Shown here piece by piece: positions 26,601 to 35,538 of a DNA stretch of 64,000 nt. The stretch lies in contig NZNV01000020.1 of assembly GCA_002695025.1 (NCBI GenBank), forward strand, positions 229,646 through 293,645. The letters run 5' to 3'. Numbering within the stretch: the first letter of the stretch is position 1; every line of letters starts with the position of its first letter. The DNA is from Owenweeksia sp. Lineage in GTDB: Bacteria > Bacteroidota > Bacteroidia > Flavobacteriales > Schleiferiaceae. Both the position numbers and the translations under genes were made by a program. A model generated the notes under the pieces. The model saw only the letters and a program-made list of their open reading frames with translations, was not told the origin of the DNA and did not search any database.

Positions 26601-26894
26601 CTGCATAAGCTTACCTTCAGTGCTCCAGCCTCTCTCAGTTCCCTTACACTTCGTTTTAATAGTATTTCCGGAGGTACCTCCTATATGGATGACCTGCGCT
26701 TGTACCCTTCTGATGGCATGCTCATTACTTATGTATATGATCGAGAATCCTTTAAGGTCAGGGCTATAATTGATCAATTGAATTTTGCGGAAACCTATGC
26801 CTATGATGAGGAAAACAACCTGGTAAGGATCAATCGCGAAACAGAACAGGGCGTTCTTACAATCCGTGAATCAAGAAAACATATTCAGCAATGA
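20622..26894 (+). CDS. Giant SpvB/TcB-like RHS-associated secreted protein (2090 aa)
   Basis: Signal peptide at about 12-35. Residues ~45-120 (TDMVNVFNGNFSYNLPLLEV, then YPLNLSYDAGIGMEQ, GLGWNLNVGSITR) match the N-terminal shell segment common to SpvB/TcB and Bacteroidota RHS-type proteins. The long middle is beta-rich with many Tyr and Asp and no catalytic motif that I can see. About 1840-2000 resembles a carbohydrate-binding-like jelly roll (SFEEHP... SYMDDLRLYP). The end is a lone YD-type repeat, AYDEENNLVRINRETEQG. It lacks the RHS core, which is in the 2655-aa product two genes on. The two may form one shell as TcB and TcC do. It overlaps both flanking genes by 4 bp. Confidence 0.82.
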   Translation: MTLKARKNRRISIFLLLVFTYQMVFPTTALALTGGPSQPEFAGFQPIGVTDMVNVFNGNFSYNLPLLEVPGPNGGYPLNLSYDAGIGMEQEASWVGLGWNLNVGSITRNLRGVPDDFNGDKITKSYYIKPNWNVGLTVGSPNFELFNFDASKGSLSLNGTLYYNSYKGAGVKLGLDAGASLGSVLGGRLTINFDNRSGLDVNPSLSLQHKFDGIGRSFGVGIGASFHSTQGFRDLSYQYIEESDSKPLRGKNGKDFNGFGGPAGMSFATKVAVPKTDVPLKGMNVGVALRPGFAGLGFAAKLKLGANFADTWVSSEGKSKAFKSYGYMYAHNRNSDKDLIDFNREKDYAITKDAPYLALPNFSYDIYNVRAQGQSAMFRPRRSDFGVLSDPHIESTNGGGEVTVEAAGGTDFKVGGDINVVFGKSWSGSMKEDGDFRSHFDFKSEIPASDNTDQYQKYEPYYFKNSGEKTAEEVDTWNKIRDEQQVAVRMKMGFSGGSFKPRISNYFEHETDPETDYENARDPIKGYRETRERRETNMVVRTIGDLGGSSATTQGKHIVPTGSYPRNSTPTKYGYANGIDSQVGKMECINPNGYTYHYDIPVYNTYQKEAVFAIDGRNGGTTIPYSQTTYSSSDVSHNNGNGQDEFYSATELPKYAHSYLLTQITSPDYVDLTGDGPTNDDFGYWVKFYYNQHAASGSEYEWREPYTKANYIPGFYSNTEDDKASYVYGKKEIYYLNAIETKTHIAEFTLSNRQDGKGAPGEHGTGTAKTLKKLDRITLYSKLDPNYISGTPTPVKQIHFVYNYSLCDGIYNNSSGNGKLTLEQVYFTYGKNDKGSLSPYRFEYEETGRESDQNPDYKLSAVDRWGNYKNFGTSPEHYANHVDNPYTNQNEDYDGDGDADATDYQKRSDHASAWNLRKIILPSGGEIAVAYESDDYAYVQDKKAMNMMKVVGAGTATGNSLSDSSPKIYFKPNEVTTAAGFSASAITKYYQSLVGKDVFFKMYVDLKYAPFTTIMKKDYVTGYAKISAGGYDASTGTGWVSLNNVKKHNNTSNTVNPVTKAAWQYLRMSRPELFNDPGSVSGSPLNVLGTVWSFLKSIMQLITGFYNYCDINSYARNITLSSSYESFIRLEDSNGIKYGGGHRVKRITLNDSWGSMTGGSESDFSYGQEYEYRLADGTSSGVAAYEPLIGGEENPHRMPFRYNSDDLVYQKEELYVESPIGESFYPGADVGYSRVVVKNITRAEELTAGGDHKNPGSAAATMVHEFYTAKDFPVIEKHTQIQNDDRYNLMIPVPFVGVSRFNNNGFSQGYAIHLNDMHGQKKRYATFKYGTDYNDNSQAVYMEEYYYNTAQPYSPNRRNELKSTVPVLYGEKILGEADMGKSMDFYMDMRSNYSYTQSIGAQIDVHGLNLIFFFLPWFTAIPVLNFDEQTFSSVVANKVIFKSAILKTVKTYTEGKLTEKENLYFDSETGNPLVSRISNEFKDDIYTMDIPGHWYDKNFKGAYRNVGTSFAASEYTVSSNEITFTDVADHRDYFALGDQLKIGSSNQYWVEEVKPGYIKVKNHLNSFVTPSADISIYSSGNKNNLQASLGTIVSKSDPVTSRVMPVFTKYNSNTTLDQHPMGSWNGSATATDCDNYQWSVEISNAPFPSGLTCVQNSEIGVLYAKASRFKSGVTDHCDFKIRILNVKYLQSHPLGSNDLKNLYFNRSGDNLVISVKNSNRTYYALIDYCSTATTKLGPGCMDNVIAANIIAGGETDHTSNYSELVDFNGNLITTQYANPQASNANAYKMGTKGVWRPDKSYTYKTDRSANGSGGNVLLKQDGVISDFNFFDHAYGQNIGSDWVKTEQFSKIDPYGNQLESYDALGIYSANIYGYGNSMLTASASNSKYGEIAFESFEEHPATTYVANGIGHVKLTTSGSMSVVSTKSHTGNRSLSFTGTVNYKPSAVSTMSLLPSKQYTLKVWLQNGGSVQAVISGGSTTSSTIEAKNIDGWDLHKLTFSAPASLSSLTLRFNSISGGTSYMDDLRLYPSDGMLITYVYDRESFKVRAIIDQLNFAETYAYDEENNLVRINRETEQGVLTIRESRKHIQQ

Positions 26895-27574
26895 TAAAGC
26901 GTCTTAGTGCATTATTGATTCTTCTCAGTTGTTTAACTGCAGAAGCGCAGGACCTGAAAGCGGATATGAACCGGGTGCGCAACTTTTTACTCCAATCCAA
27001 AGCAGTAACAGTGAACTTCACCTTAACTGTTGATCATCCGTCCAACACGCAAAACCAAAGGTTGTCCGGCAGGATATTCAAATATGAGGATACCTACTGT
27101 ACTGATTTCAACAATCGCCTGATGATCAATAACAATAAGCATAACCTCATTATTGATCATAATCAGGAGATGATATTTATACGTAAAGCCTTAAAGGAAG
27201 AGGAGATCTATGAAGAGTCAGTCCAGGCTTCCATTAATGGTTTTGACTCTATACTCAACAGTAGCGGGTTTACCAAGCAGGTAGAGGTTCTCGGCAACGG
27301 GCGTACTCATTATAAATTCATGGGAGGTAAAGACAACTACCGCATGGAAATGTGGATTGGGCCTGAATTTATCGAGAAGATCGAATACGATATGCCTGAT
27401 GATAAAGGACGACTCTCCACAGTAACTATAAATTATAGCTATAAGAAATCTGTTGACCCTGCTGAGAGAAAAAGCTTAAAGATCAATACATACCTGAATC
27501 TTGAGAATCCTCAAAATCCGGTGCTTTCAACGCAATATTCCAATTATGGGCTGGTAAATAATCTTATATTATGA
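26891..27574 (+). CDS. LolA-like outer-membrane lipoprotein carrier homolog
   Basis: 227 residues with signal peptide MIKRLSALLILLSCLTAEAQ. Mature features fit the LolA/LolB-like half-barrel: a first helix RVRNFLLQSKAVTVNFTLTV, then GRIFKYEDTYC, IIDHNQEMIFI with following charged helix, and a late MEMWIGPEFIEKIEY strand. Classical LolA ferries lipoproteins across the periplasm. This one is diverged and lies between two giant-protein genes with ATGA overlaps on both sides (26891-26894 and 27571-27574), so it may serve the operon's own lipoprotein or the giant proteins. The housekeeping lolA is presumably elsewhere. The fold call is moderately sure. Confidence 0.65.
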   Translation: MIKRLSALLILLSCLTAEAQDLKADMNRVRNFLLQSKAVTVNFTLTVDHPSNTQNQRLSGRIFKYEDTYCTDFNNRLMINNNKHNLIIDHNQEMIFIRKALKEEEIYEESVQASINGFDSILNSSGFTKQVEVLGNGRTHYKFMGGKDNYRMEMWIGPEFIEKIEYDMPDDKGRLSTVTINYSYKKSVDPAERKSLKINTYLNLENPQNPVLSTQYSNYGLVNNLIL

Positions 27575-30500
27575 AAACTCTTCACAAACTACTCCTGATT
27601 GTTGCTTTTATAGGTTTTTTACAAAGTGCTGATGGAGCTAAAGAAACCAGCGTTGGTATTTTGAAGGCTCCTCAAATAAACAGCAGCAATGGCTTGAATA
27701 CTAAAGATCAATATTATGATTATATGGTTGCCAATCCTTCCGGTAGTGCTACTCCCTGGACACAGCAATTCTGTATAAAAGGATCAAAAGGTATTGTTAG
27801 CCTTGAGATAGATTCTGACGGGGATTATTTGGGCAATACATGGTGGGTAAAAGTACCTTATTCTGTAACCTTTTATAATGCTGGTGGAACAGTTGCTGCT
27901 ACAGAAAGTGGTACCCTTGAAGTAAGATATGATCAGGGAAGTAAAATAACAGATCTCAAAGATTATGTTGTCTATGAACCGGTGAGTGGTGCAAGTAATC
28001 AGTTTTTAAGAGCAGTAGTGGGTATTGGTTCTGTGACCAAGAGTAGCAACCTTGCATCCATACCCTCCAATGTTCTCCTCAAGATGGAGCTGGAGGTAGA
28101 AAGACAGTACACTCTCGGGAGTTCTTCGCCTGTAGTTACGGTTAGTAATTATAGTACTCTTACGGCCACTAATTATGGATTGGGTTATACCGGTTCCCTG
28201 GATTACCTTTTGTTGAACTGGTCCTATCTGCAGGGTGCAGAATACTATGACCTGGAGTATTTATTTGTGGATATAGGCAGTAAGGACGAGACCGATGCCT
28301 TTGATTATGATTTCAGGAACGCCACTCGTGTGAACCTGTCAGAAAACAGGTATAAGCTTCCTTTGGCATACCCTAAAGGCTGGATACTATACCGGGTTAG
28401 GGGAGTGGGGTATGATTGTAATGGAAATCACACCTATGGAACCTGGTCTTCATACTCCAGCGGATCCGCTACCGGAGTGCTGCGCACTTCAGCAACCAAT
28501 TTTCCCCTCGTGCCTTCGGGAACAGGACAAGCCCAGATAGTTGGCTGGCATGGAACAGAAGGCGCCCTGAACTGGTTGCATCAAACCCAGTTTGGAGAGG
28601 GAGCCAAGCGGAACTCATCACTTACTTTCTTTGACGGTAGTAACCGAAGCCGCCAATCCCTTTTGGAACTAAGTACTTCCAGCCGTCTTATAGCTTCTCA
28701 GACCCTATATGACTTCCAAGGACGTCCAGCGGTAGATGTATTGCCAGTACCTATTGACCATAATGGACTGAAGTATTATGGTCCACTTAACTATTATTCT
28801 TCAGGCACCCCTTTCGGGCGTAATCATTTTGATCTTAACCTGGGATATCCGGCCATGAACTCCACATACGGGAATGGAGCGGCTAAATACTACTCTCCGT
28901 CAAACCCTGATGCAACGGATCCTACACTGGCTAACTTGCCTAATGCTGAGGGTTATCCTTATATACAGAAGCGGTTTTTAAATGATGGCACAAATCGCCT
29001 GAAGGCAAAGAGTAGCCCAGGGCCAAACCATAAAATTAATTCAAACCATGAATTGAGGGTTATGTACGGGACCCCAGGTTCACAAAATGAACTGGACCGT
29101 CTTTTCGGTAATAATGTGGGGTATGCGGAATATTATACCAAGGAAATTATTACCGATGCCAATGGCGTTGGTGCCGTTGTTTATAAGGATATGGCTGGAA
29201 GAGTGATTGCTACTGGATTGGCAGGAGGTTCAAACCCAAATCTTTCAGATGTTGATTTTGCCCCGGCCGCTGATGCTATTAGTGCCAATATGCTTAATAA
29301 TACACTTTCTTTGAACCAGGAACTGATTACCAAAAAGAAATTCCTGATCTCTTCAAACCGGACAGATACCTATACCTATACTTTCCCGGCTATTAGTTTC
29401 AGCCCTTCCGGAAGTACAAACCCATGCCTTAGCGGCTTTACTTCCAAACCTGTAAAGTTTGATTTATCTATTCAAATCTATGATGAGGACGGCCAGCCCA
29501 TAGGCCTGGGGGGAAACTTTGCGAATGGTGTTGAACTTACAAATCTTACTTCTGGTCAATATAATTCAGCCAGTATAAGTTTTTCCGGAGGCTTTTCTCC
29601 CGGTACTTATACATTGGTGAAAAAGCTTAGTATTAATCAGGCTGCGGCCGAAAGTTATCGTAATCAGGTTAAAGCCCATATTATAAATAATGCAGCAAGC
29701 TGTGGATTGGTAGATCCGGTTTCACAGGCAGATTGTTCATGCTCTTCCCTTTGTGCGCAGGCCGTTATCTATGATCAGGGATGGCGAATTGCTGGTTTGG
29801 ACGGCACATTTCCCTCCATGAATGATGCTATTGCCGCTTGCGAGGAACTTTGTGAAAACCCTCTGGAGGAAGACGGACCACGTGATGAATGCGATATGTT
29901 GCGTGAAGCAATGCTTCTGGATGTTAGTCCTGACGGGCAGTACTTTGACAATCTGCCCTATAAGTTTACAAGAAATTCCAATGGAGTATTAGAGGAAAAT
30001 AATCCGGGCCAAAATGGTTATAACCCCGATGAATGGCTGGAAACGCTACCTTTTGAAACTTTGGTTTTTATAGGTGGGAACAACAGTACAGTAGATGTTA
30101 GTTTAGAGAACATTCGCAGCCTTTGGGAAGACAGTTTTGCGGAAACCCTGTTACCTTATCATCCGGAATATTGTGCGTTGCAGTTTTATTGCGATCAGGT
30201 ATGCCTGGACCCTCCTTCACCCATGGATCTGGATGGAAAGGATTACAATTATATCATGTTGCATCAAACCGTATATAATCCTTTAAACCTCAATCAGGTT
30301 ACCAGCACTGCAGATCCCAGTCAGTATCAACCTCATCCTAAACGGTCGGGTAGTGGATTCACTTTATATGGTACTAATCCTGAACTTGACCACGCTCTTA
30401 TCATTGGGTGCGGAGGCAATTCCACAATAGCTTCAGATGTTGAGGAATACTTGCGTAACTATCTTGATTTTGGAAGTGGTAATATTCATAGTATTTGGTA

Positions 30501-33500
30501 TTTTCTTGAAGATCCCGATGACATTGCCCTGGGTGGTCTAAGTGTACCTCAGGAGATTGAGGACTTGTACGTGAGGTTCCACGGAAACGGTAGCTCTGTG
30601 GTAGGTTTGTTTAATGATGGAACTATGGATAAATATGATGTGTTCCGTTCAGCGTATCTCTTCTACCGTGACCTTGGATTTTATGCGGAGTTTAAAGGCA
30701 ACTGCTCTGGTCTGCCTTTTGAGAATGGTGATGAAGTGCCTGGTCTTGAACCGGATGTATATGGAGATGAATTTCACGAATACAAGATTCGTTTTCCACG
30801 AAAACCTATAATGGATGCTTACCTCGATAATGGGGTAGAAGGACTACAGATGTTGGCTTATGATGCTTATAACTCTGCGAGTCCTCCGGAAGTAAGTCCT
30901 TATGATAAGGAATGTGTGTGTACTCAGGTAAACACTTTTCTCATCCAGAATGGTTATATCGCACCAGGTGAGTCTATTGCTGACCTTACCGTAACCAGTA
31001 GTATAGCTACGGAGCTTTCTCAACGCTTCGGTATGACCATAACTGTATCCAACATTAGCGCCTGGAAAAGTGAATGCTCAAGTTCAGGTGTTGGAGAAGG
31101 AATAAAGCCGTTGTTAAAAGACCAGAATTTTCCCGTAGCCTGGCTATGTGGAACCATTGGTAGCAAAGATTGTAGTTGTGCCCAATTGTTAAACCTGATT
31201 AATTCTGCCCTGGAGGAACCCGTATCCACTTTGGAAGAAGTTAATATCGATGAGGCGCTGGTGGCACATTTGCAAGTAGAATTTGGTGACAACAGTATTA
31301 CCGAAGGGGATATCGCGGCCTGGATTGACAATTGTATTCAAGAGAACGGTTCCTTATTATCGGCTGTAAATATGGTTTACTCCAATAATTATCCACCCAC
31401 CCTTTTCTGTTATTCCGAAGCATCCAAGACCTGCACTTGTGATGAAATTGTATCCTTTGCCATAGCCCATAATGCCCTGAGCGAAAGTGATGGTGGTGGT
31501 GGGATGCTCCAGGACGCTGATCCTTCTATGATAGTGGATGCATTGCAGATGGAGGGCTATAACGATATCACCGAAACAGATGTGCTTACCTGGGCTGATG
31601 CCTGCAGTGATAATAATACATATAGCCTGAATGAACTGATCATTTATCACAAATTACCTCACTTATTCGTATGTCTTGACTCTGAGGTTAGTGACCTGGA
31701 TCCAGGGAGCAATGATATTTGTGATGCAGTACAGGCACAAAATCTTCTGAAATGGCAGGAAGAAGTCAACAGGCTGGCAGATTCACTGGCCGATGTTTAT
31801 CTGGCTTTATATTACCAGTACGCTATAAGTAACGTCAATGAAACCTTTACGGACAGTTATTCCCTCAATGAGTATCACTATACGTTATTTTATTATGACC
31901 AGGCCGGGAATTTGGTTAGTACGGTTCCTCCTTTAGGAGTACAAATCCTGGATCAGTCTCAGCAGAATGCCGCAAATGCTTTCCGTAAAAATGGTACAGG
32001 AAGTTTTGTGCATCCAACACATACTTATAAAACCTTCTATAATTATAACAGCCTGGGCAATCTCACCTGGCAAAAGTCACCGGATGCTGGAGAAACCTAT
32101 TATTGGTATGATAACTTAGGAAGGGTTATTCTGTCTCAGAATGATGAACAGGCTCTTAGTAATCAATACTCCTATAGTATTTATGATGCGTTGGGCCGCG
32201 TGTCTGAGAGTGGGCAGATTGATAAATCGGGATATACTTTTTCCGGAACGGGAACCGTATATGAGCAACTTTACGAGATATGCGCTACACCAGCCACTTT
32301 TCAAAGCTTTATAGCCAGTGGCAACAGGGATCAGATAACCTTTAATTATTATGACAATGTTATATCCAGTTACATCAGTCTTAACTTTGGTGGTTCCGGT
32401 CCCCGTTTTCTGAAAAACCGGGTAGCCTCGTCCCTATATATCCCTGGTCCCATAAGTGGGGCGCCTTATGCCCACAATCCCGTATCAGGTACTCTTAACA
32501 ATTACCTGAATGGCTACCATAATGCTATCCATTACAGCTATGATATTCATGGAAACGTAGAAACCGTGTTGCGTGATATAGTGGAGCTTAGCCGAAATGG
32601 AGGGCGGCTTTTCCGGATAGATTATGAATATGACATTCTCACCGGAAATGTAAACCAGGTAGCTTATCAGCCGGGTTTATGGGATTGTTTCTATCAACGC
32701 TATTTCTATGATGCCGAAAACAAGCTTACTGAAGTGCAAAGTAGCCGGGATGGGGAAATATGGGATAATGATGCTAAATATTTTTACTATCCGCACGGAC
32801 CGATATCTCGTACTGAAATAGGAGGGGAGCAGAAGGTGCAGGGTCAGGATTACGCATACACCATAATGTCATGGCTTAAAGGTGTGAATAGTGATGTACT
32901 GGACGAAAACCGCGATATGGGAAAAGACGGTAATGAGAATATAAGTAGTAACCTGAATAAGCGATTTGGGCAAGATGCCATGGGTTATAGTCTCCACTTT
33001 TTCAATAATGATGGCCTGGCAGCAAAAGATTATAAATCTGTTGGAAGTACAAATTTTCTTCTCGGTCTTAATCAGTCCAACTATAGTACTTTAGGTAAAC
33101 CTCTGTATAATGGTAATATCTCACGGGTAAATACGGCTCTTAAGGATAACAATGAAAATGAGATCCCGGTAAACGGCATGGCTTATTACTATGACCAGCT
33201 CAACCGTTTAAAAAGAGGGCGCTCCTTTTTAGGTAATCCTGATCAGCTTAGGGCTGATGGTGACTTTTCTTCTACCTCGCCCTCGGCCAAATATAAAACC
33301 CTGTTCACTTATGATTTTAACGGTAATATTAAAGAGCTGGATCGTTTTGATGAAAGTGGAACCCAGATGGATGACCTGACCTATACCTATGATGTAGGTA
33401 ATGAAAAGAATCAACTGTTGCGGGTTCAGGACCTGGCCGGTTTTCATAATAAAGGTGATCTTTCCACCCAGGCCGCAAATAATTACGATTACAATGAAAT

Positions 33501-35538
33501 TGGAAATCTGATCCGTGATGATGCAGAAAACATTACCAATATTGAGTGGACAGTAGATGGTAAAATCAAGGCTATACAATACAGCAGTACTAAACCTGAT
33601 TTGGAATTCCAGTATGATCCGCAGGGAAACAGGATTATGAAAATCCTGAAAACCAAGACGGGTACTACCATAAATAATGCTAATTACTGGGAATATTACC
33701 ACTATATAAATGATGCTGCCGGAAACCCGTTAGCTATCTACAAAGAGAGCTTTATCAACGGTAGCTGCCTTAGTAGTAAGCTGGAAATAGAAGATATGCC
33801 TATTTATGGTTCTTCACGTATGGGAACCTTTTCAAAACCCGGTGTTAAACGGCAAAATAACTTCACCGCTTCATATACTTCAGGTGGGTATTTCACCAAT
33901 GTAGACCCCAATCCGTCAGGAGGATGTTCCAATGTTTTTTGGTCGTTTATCGGAAATTACACGGTAACACCGGGAACTCAAACTCTTGGGAATAAAAACT
34001 ATGAATTAAAAAATCACCTGGGTAACGTCCTGAGTACCGTCAGTGACCGTAAATTCTGGTCCCCGGTTGAAGTGCAATCCGAATGGTTATCTGAAGATTA
34101 TGAAGAAGATCCACGTACATGGGATCCTCTTCGTAATGCCTGGTGGGAAGTAATGGACGGTAAAATGCTTCTTGATTTTCGTGAGCCGGAGGATGGTATT
34201 ACACGTGTGCTGGAAGGTTTGAATGAAGGGTGTACCTATGAGATTTGTTTTGACCTAAGTTCTTATGAAGAGCAGTATCCGGAACTTGTAATCATGATCA
34301 ATGATGAGGAGTATCCTTTATCTATAGGTGAAACCAATTGCTTTACAATTTCAGAAACTTCTGAGGTGAACCTTCAGATTCTGTTGATGGGTGAGGGCGG
34401 CCATGTATGGCTGGATAATTTCACTGTACATAGTACATGTTGGGAATACAGGCTGATTACAGATGTTCTTTCCACCAATGATTACTATCCTTTTGGGATG
34501 ATGATGCCAGGACGTAAGTACGGAAACGGTGACTATCGCTATGGCTTTGTGGGGATGGAAACGGATCCGGAGCTTAAGGGAATGGGAAACAGCTACGACT
34601 TTGGTGCCCGTATATATGACCCGAGAATTGCAAGGTTTTTATCCGTAGATCCCTTGTACAGTAATTCCAGGAACTTCAGTCTTTCGCCTTACCACTATGG
34701 CCTTAACAGTCCTCTTACTGTTGTGGATGAAGAAGGCGAACTGTGGAATATCGTGGCCGGTTTGGCCGCAGGTATTGTAACCGCTGCTATAACTGCTGCC
34801 ATACTGGATAGGGATGATCCTATGTATTGGGAAAAAGTAACTGCAGCAGGTGTTGGAACAGCCGTAGGTGTTGCTACCTTTGGAGCAGCAGCTCCGGCTG
34901 CCCTCACAGCTTTAGGCGGCGCCAGTGCCATAGGATCAGCTTCAGCCACTATGGTAGTGGGAGGTATTGGTATTGCCACTACTATTGAAGGTGCTATTGT
35001 AAGCCAGGTTATGCTGGTGGAAATGGGAGCGCAGGAGAGCATTGACGGGAACCAGGTGTTGATAGAAGGAGCATTTTCCATTCCAGGAGCCTTACTAGGT
35101 GGGGCTGGCTCCAAAGTTACAAGTAAGCTTGTGAAGCCAGCGTTTTCTAAAATGAACGATAAGATCGTGAAAAAAACAGCACGAGAGGCATGGCAAACAT
35201 ATAAAGACGCAAGACGAGAACTGGCTAAGAGAATTAAAAAGGATTTAGGAGTTAGCAGAAAACAAGCGGATATTATCGCTGATGATATTGCGCGGAAGGC
35301 CCAGGAATCGGTTAATGCTGAAGCGCAATTCAGAATAAGGTTAAGGGACGAAGTGGTGGAGACAACAATATCCACTTCAGCACAGGCCCCAGTCATGGTG
35401 GTTACTTCAGCTGTGAGTTCGGATGCAGGTACAGGTGAAAACACCAATACCGAAAGTGAGAATGATGAAGAAGATGCTCTGCAAGGTGACCCGTTAAATG
35501 AAGTACAATTTGAAATAAGAGAGTATGAAAAAAGATAG
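27571..35538 (+). CDS. Giant RHS/YD-repeat protein with RHS core and variable C-terminal tail (2655 aa)
   Basis: Signal peptide MKTLHKLLLIVAFIGFLQSADGA. The N-terminal ~450 residues hold beta domains and a segment common in Bacteroidota RHS proteins (LYDFQGRPAVDVLPVPI). Residues ~1115-1370 hold three tandem Cys-rich units that begin with CxC at 1115, 1201 and 1288. YD repeats run from ~1420 to 2290 (YDNLGRVI, YDALGRVS, YDQLNRLKRG, YDPQGNRIM). The RHS-associated core is at ~2320-2390 (FVGMETDPELKGMGNSYDFG, then ARIYDPRIARFLSVDP, LNSPLTVVDEEG). About 265 residues follow: Gly/Ala-rich hydrophobic helices, then a Lys/Arg-rich helix and an acidic end. No known toxin motif is seen in this tail. Such proteins form closed shells around their C-terminal part. 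Confidence 0.9.
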   Translation: MKTLHKLLLIVAFIGFLQSADGAKETSVGILKAPQINSSNGLNTKDQYYDYMVANPSGSATPWTQQFCIKGSKGIVSLEIDSDGDYLGNTWWVKVPYSVTFYNAGGTVAATESGTLEVRYDQGSKITDLKDYVVYEPVSGASNQFLRAVVGIGSVTKSSNLASIPSNVLLKMELEVERQYTLGSSSPVVTVSNYSTLTATNYGLGYTGSLDYLLLNWSYLQGAEYYDLEYLFVDIGSKDETDAFDYDFRNATRVNLSENRYKLPLAYPKGWILYRVRGVGYDCNGNHTYGTWSSYSSGSATGVLRTSATNFPLVPSGTGQAQIVGWHGTEGALNWLHQTQFGEGAKRNSSLTFFDGSNRSRQSLLELSTSSRLIASQTLYDFQGRPAVDVLPVPIDHNGLKYYGPLNYYSSGTPFGRNHFDLNLGYPAMNSTYGNGAAKYYSPSNPDATDPTLANLPNAEGYPYIQKRFLNDGTNRLKAKSSPGPNHKINSNHELRVMYGTPGSQNELDRLFGNNVGYAEYYTKEIITDANGVGAVVYKDMAGRVIATGLAGGSNPNLSDVDFAPAADAISANMLNNTLSLNQELITKKKFLISSNRTDTYTYTFPAISFSPSGSTNPCLSGFTSKPVKFDLSIQIYDEDGQPIGLGGNFANGVELTNLTSGQYNSASISFSGGFSPGTYTLVKKLSINQAAAESYRNQVKAHIINNAASCGLVDPVSQADCSCSSLCAQAVIYDQGWRIAGLDGTFPSMNDAIAACEELCENPLEEDGPRDECDMLREAMLLDVSPDGQYFDNLPYKFTRNSNGVLEENNPGQNGYNPDEWLETLPFETLVFIGGNNSTVDVSLENIRSLWEDSFAETLLPYHPEYCALQFYCDQVCLDPPSPMDLDGKDYNYIMLHQTVYNPLNLNQVTSTADPSQYQPHPKRSGSGFTLYGTNPELDHALIIGCGGNSTIASDVEEYLRNYLDFGSGNIHSIWYFLEDPDDIALGGLSVPQEIEDLYVRFHGNGSSVVGLFNDGTMDKYDVFRSAYLFYRDLGFYAEFKGNCSGLPFENGDEVPGLEPDVYGDEFHEYKIRFPRKPIMDAYLDNGVEGLQMLAYDAYNSASPPEVSPYDKECVCTQVNTFLIQNGYIAPGESIADLTVTSSIATELSQRFGMTITVSNISAWKSECSSSGVGEGIKPLLKDQNFPVAWLCGTIGSKDCSCAQLLNLINSALEEPVSTLEEVNIDEALVAHLQVEFGDNSITEGDIAAWIDNCIQENGSLLSAVNMVYSNNYPPTLFCYSEASKTCTCDEIVSFAIAHNALSESDGGGGMLQDADPSMIVDALQMEGYNDITETDVLTWADACSDNNTYSLNELIIYHKLPHLFVCLDSEVSDLDPGSNDICDAVQAQNLLKWQEEVNRLADSLADVYLALYYQYAISNVNETFTDSYSLNEYHYTLFYYDQAGNLVSTVPPLGVQILDQSQQNAANAFRKNGTGSFVHPTHTYKTFYNYNSLGNLTWQKSPDAGETYYWYDNLGRVILSQNDEQALSNQYSYSIYDALGRVSESGQIDKSGYTFSGTGTVYEQLYEICATPATFQSFIASGNRDQITFNYYDNVISSYISLNFGGSGPRFLKNRVASSLYIPGPISGAPYAHNPVSGTLNNYLNGYHNAIHYSYDIHGNVETVLRDIVELSRNGGRLFRIDYEYDILTGNVNQVAYQPGLWDCFYQRYFYDAENKLTEVQSSRDGEIWDNDAKYFYYPHGPISRTEIGGEQKVQGQDYAYTIMSWLKGVNSDVLDENRDMGKDGNENISSNLNKRFGQDAMGYSLHFFNNDGLAAKDYKSVGSTNFLLGLNQSNYSTLGKPLYNGNISRVNTALKDNNENEIPVNGMAYYYDQLNRLKRGRSFLGNPDQLRADGDFSSTSPSAKYKTLFTYDFNGNIKELDRFDESGTQMDDLTYTYDVGNEKNQLLRVQDLAGFHNKGDLSTQAANNYDYNEIGNLIRDDAENITNIEWTVDGKIKAIQYSSTKPDLEFQYDPQGNRIMKILKTKTGTTINNANYWEYYHYINDAAGNPLAIYKESFINGSCLSSKLEIEDMPIYGSSRMGTFSKPGVKRQNNFTASYTSGGYFTNVDPNPSGGCSNVFWSFIGNYTVTPGTQTLGNKNYELKNHLGNVLSTVSDRKFWSPVEVQSEWLSEDYEEDPRTWDPLRNAWWEVMDGKMLLDFREPEDGITRVLEGLNEGCTYEICFDLSSYEEQYPELVIMINDEEYPLSIGETNCFTISETSEVNLQILLMGEGGHVWLDNFTVHSTCWEYRLITDVLSTNDYYPFGMMMPGRKYGNGDYRYGFVGMETDPELKGMGNSYDFGARIYDPRIARFLSVDPLYSNSRNFSLSPYHYGLNSPLTVVDEEGELWNIVAGLAAGIVTAAITAAILDRDDPMYWEKVTAAGVGTAVGVATFGAAAPAALTALGGASAIGSASATMVVGGIGIATTIEGAIVSQVMLVEMGAQESIDGNQVLIEGAFSIPGALLGGAGSKVTSKLVKPAFSKMNDKIVKKTAREAWQTYKDARRELAKRIKKDLGVSRKQADIIADDIARKAQESVNAEAQFRIRLRDEVVETTISTSAQAPVMVVTSAVSSDAGTGENTNTESENDEEDALQGDPLNEVQFEIREYEKR

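Noticed and set aside
34695..35447. 250-codon frame on the minus strand inside the RHS gene
   Set aside because: It is Ser/Ala/Thr-rich, antisense to the Gly/Ala-rich RHS tail, lacks known motifs, and is explained by codon bias of the real gene.
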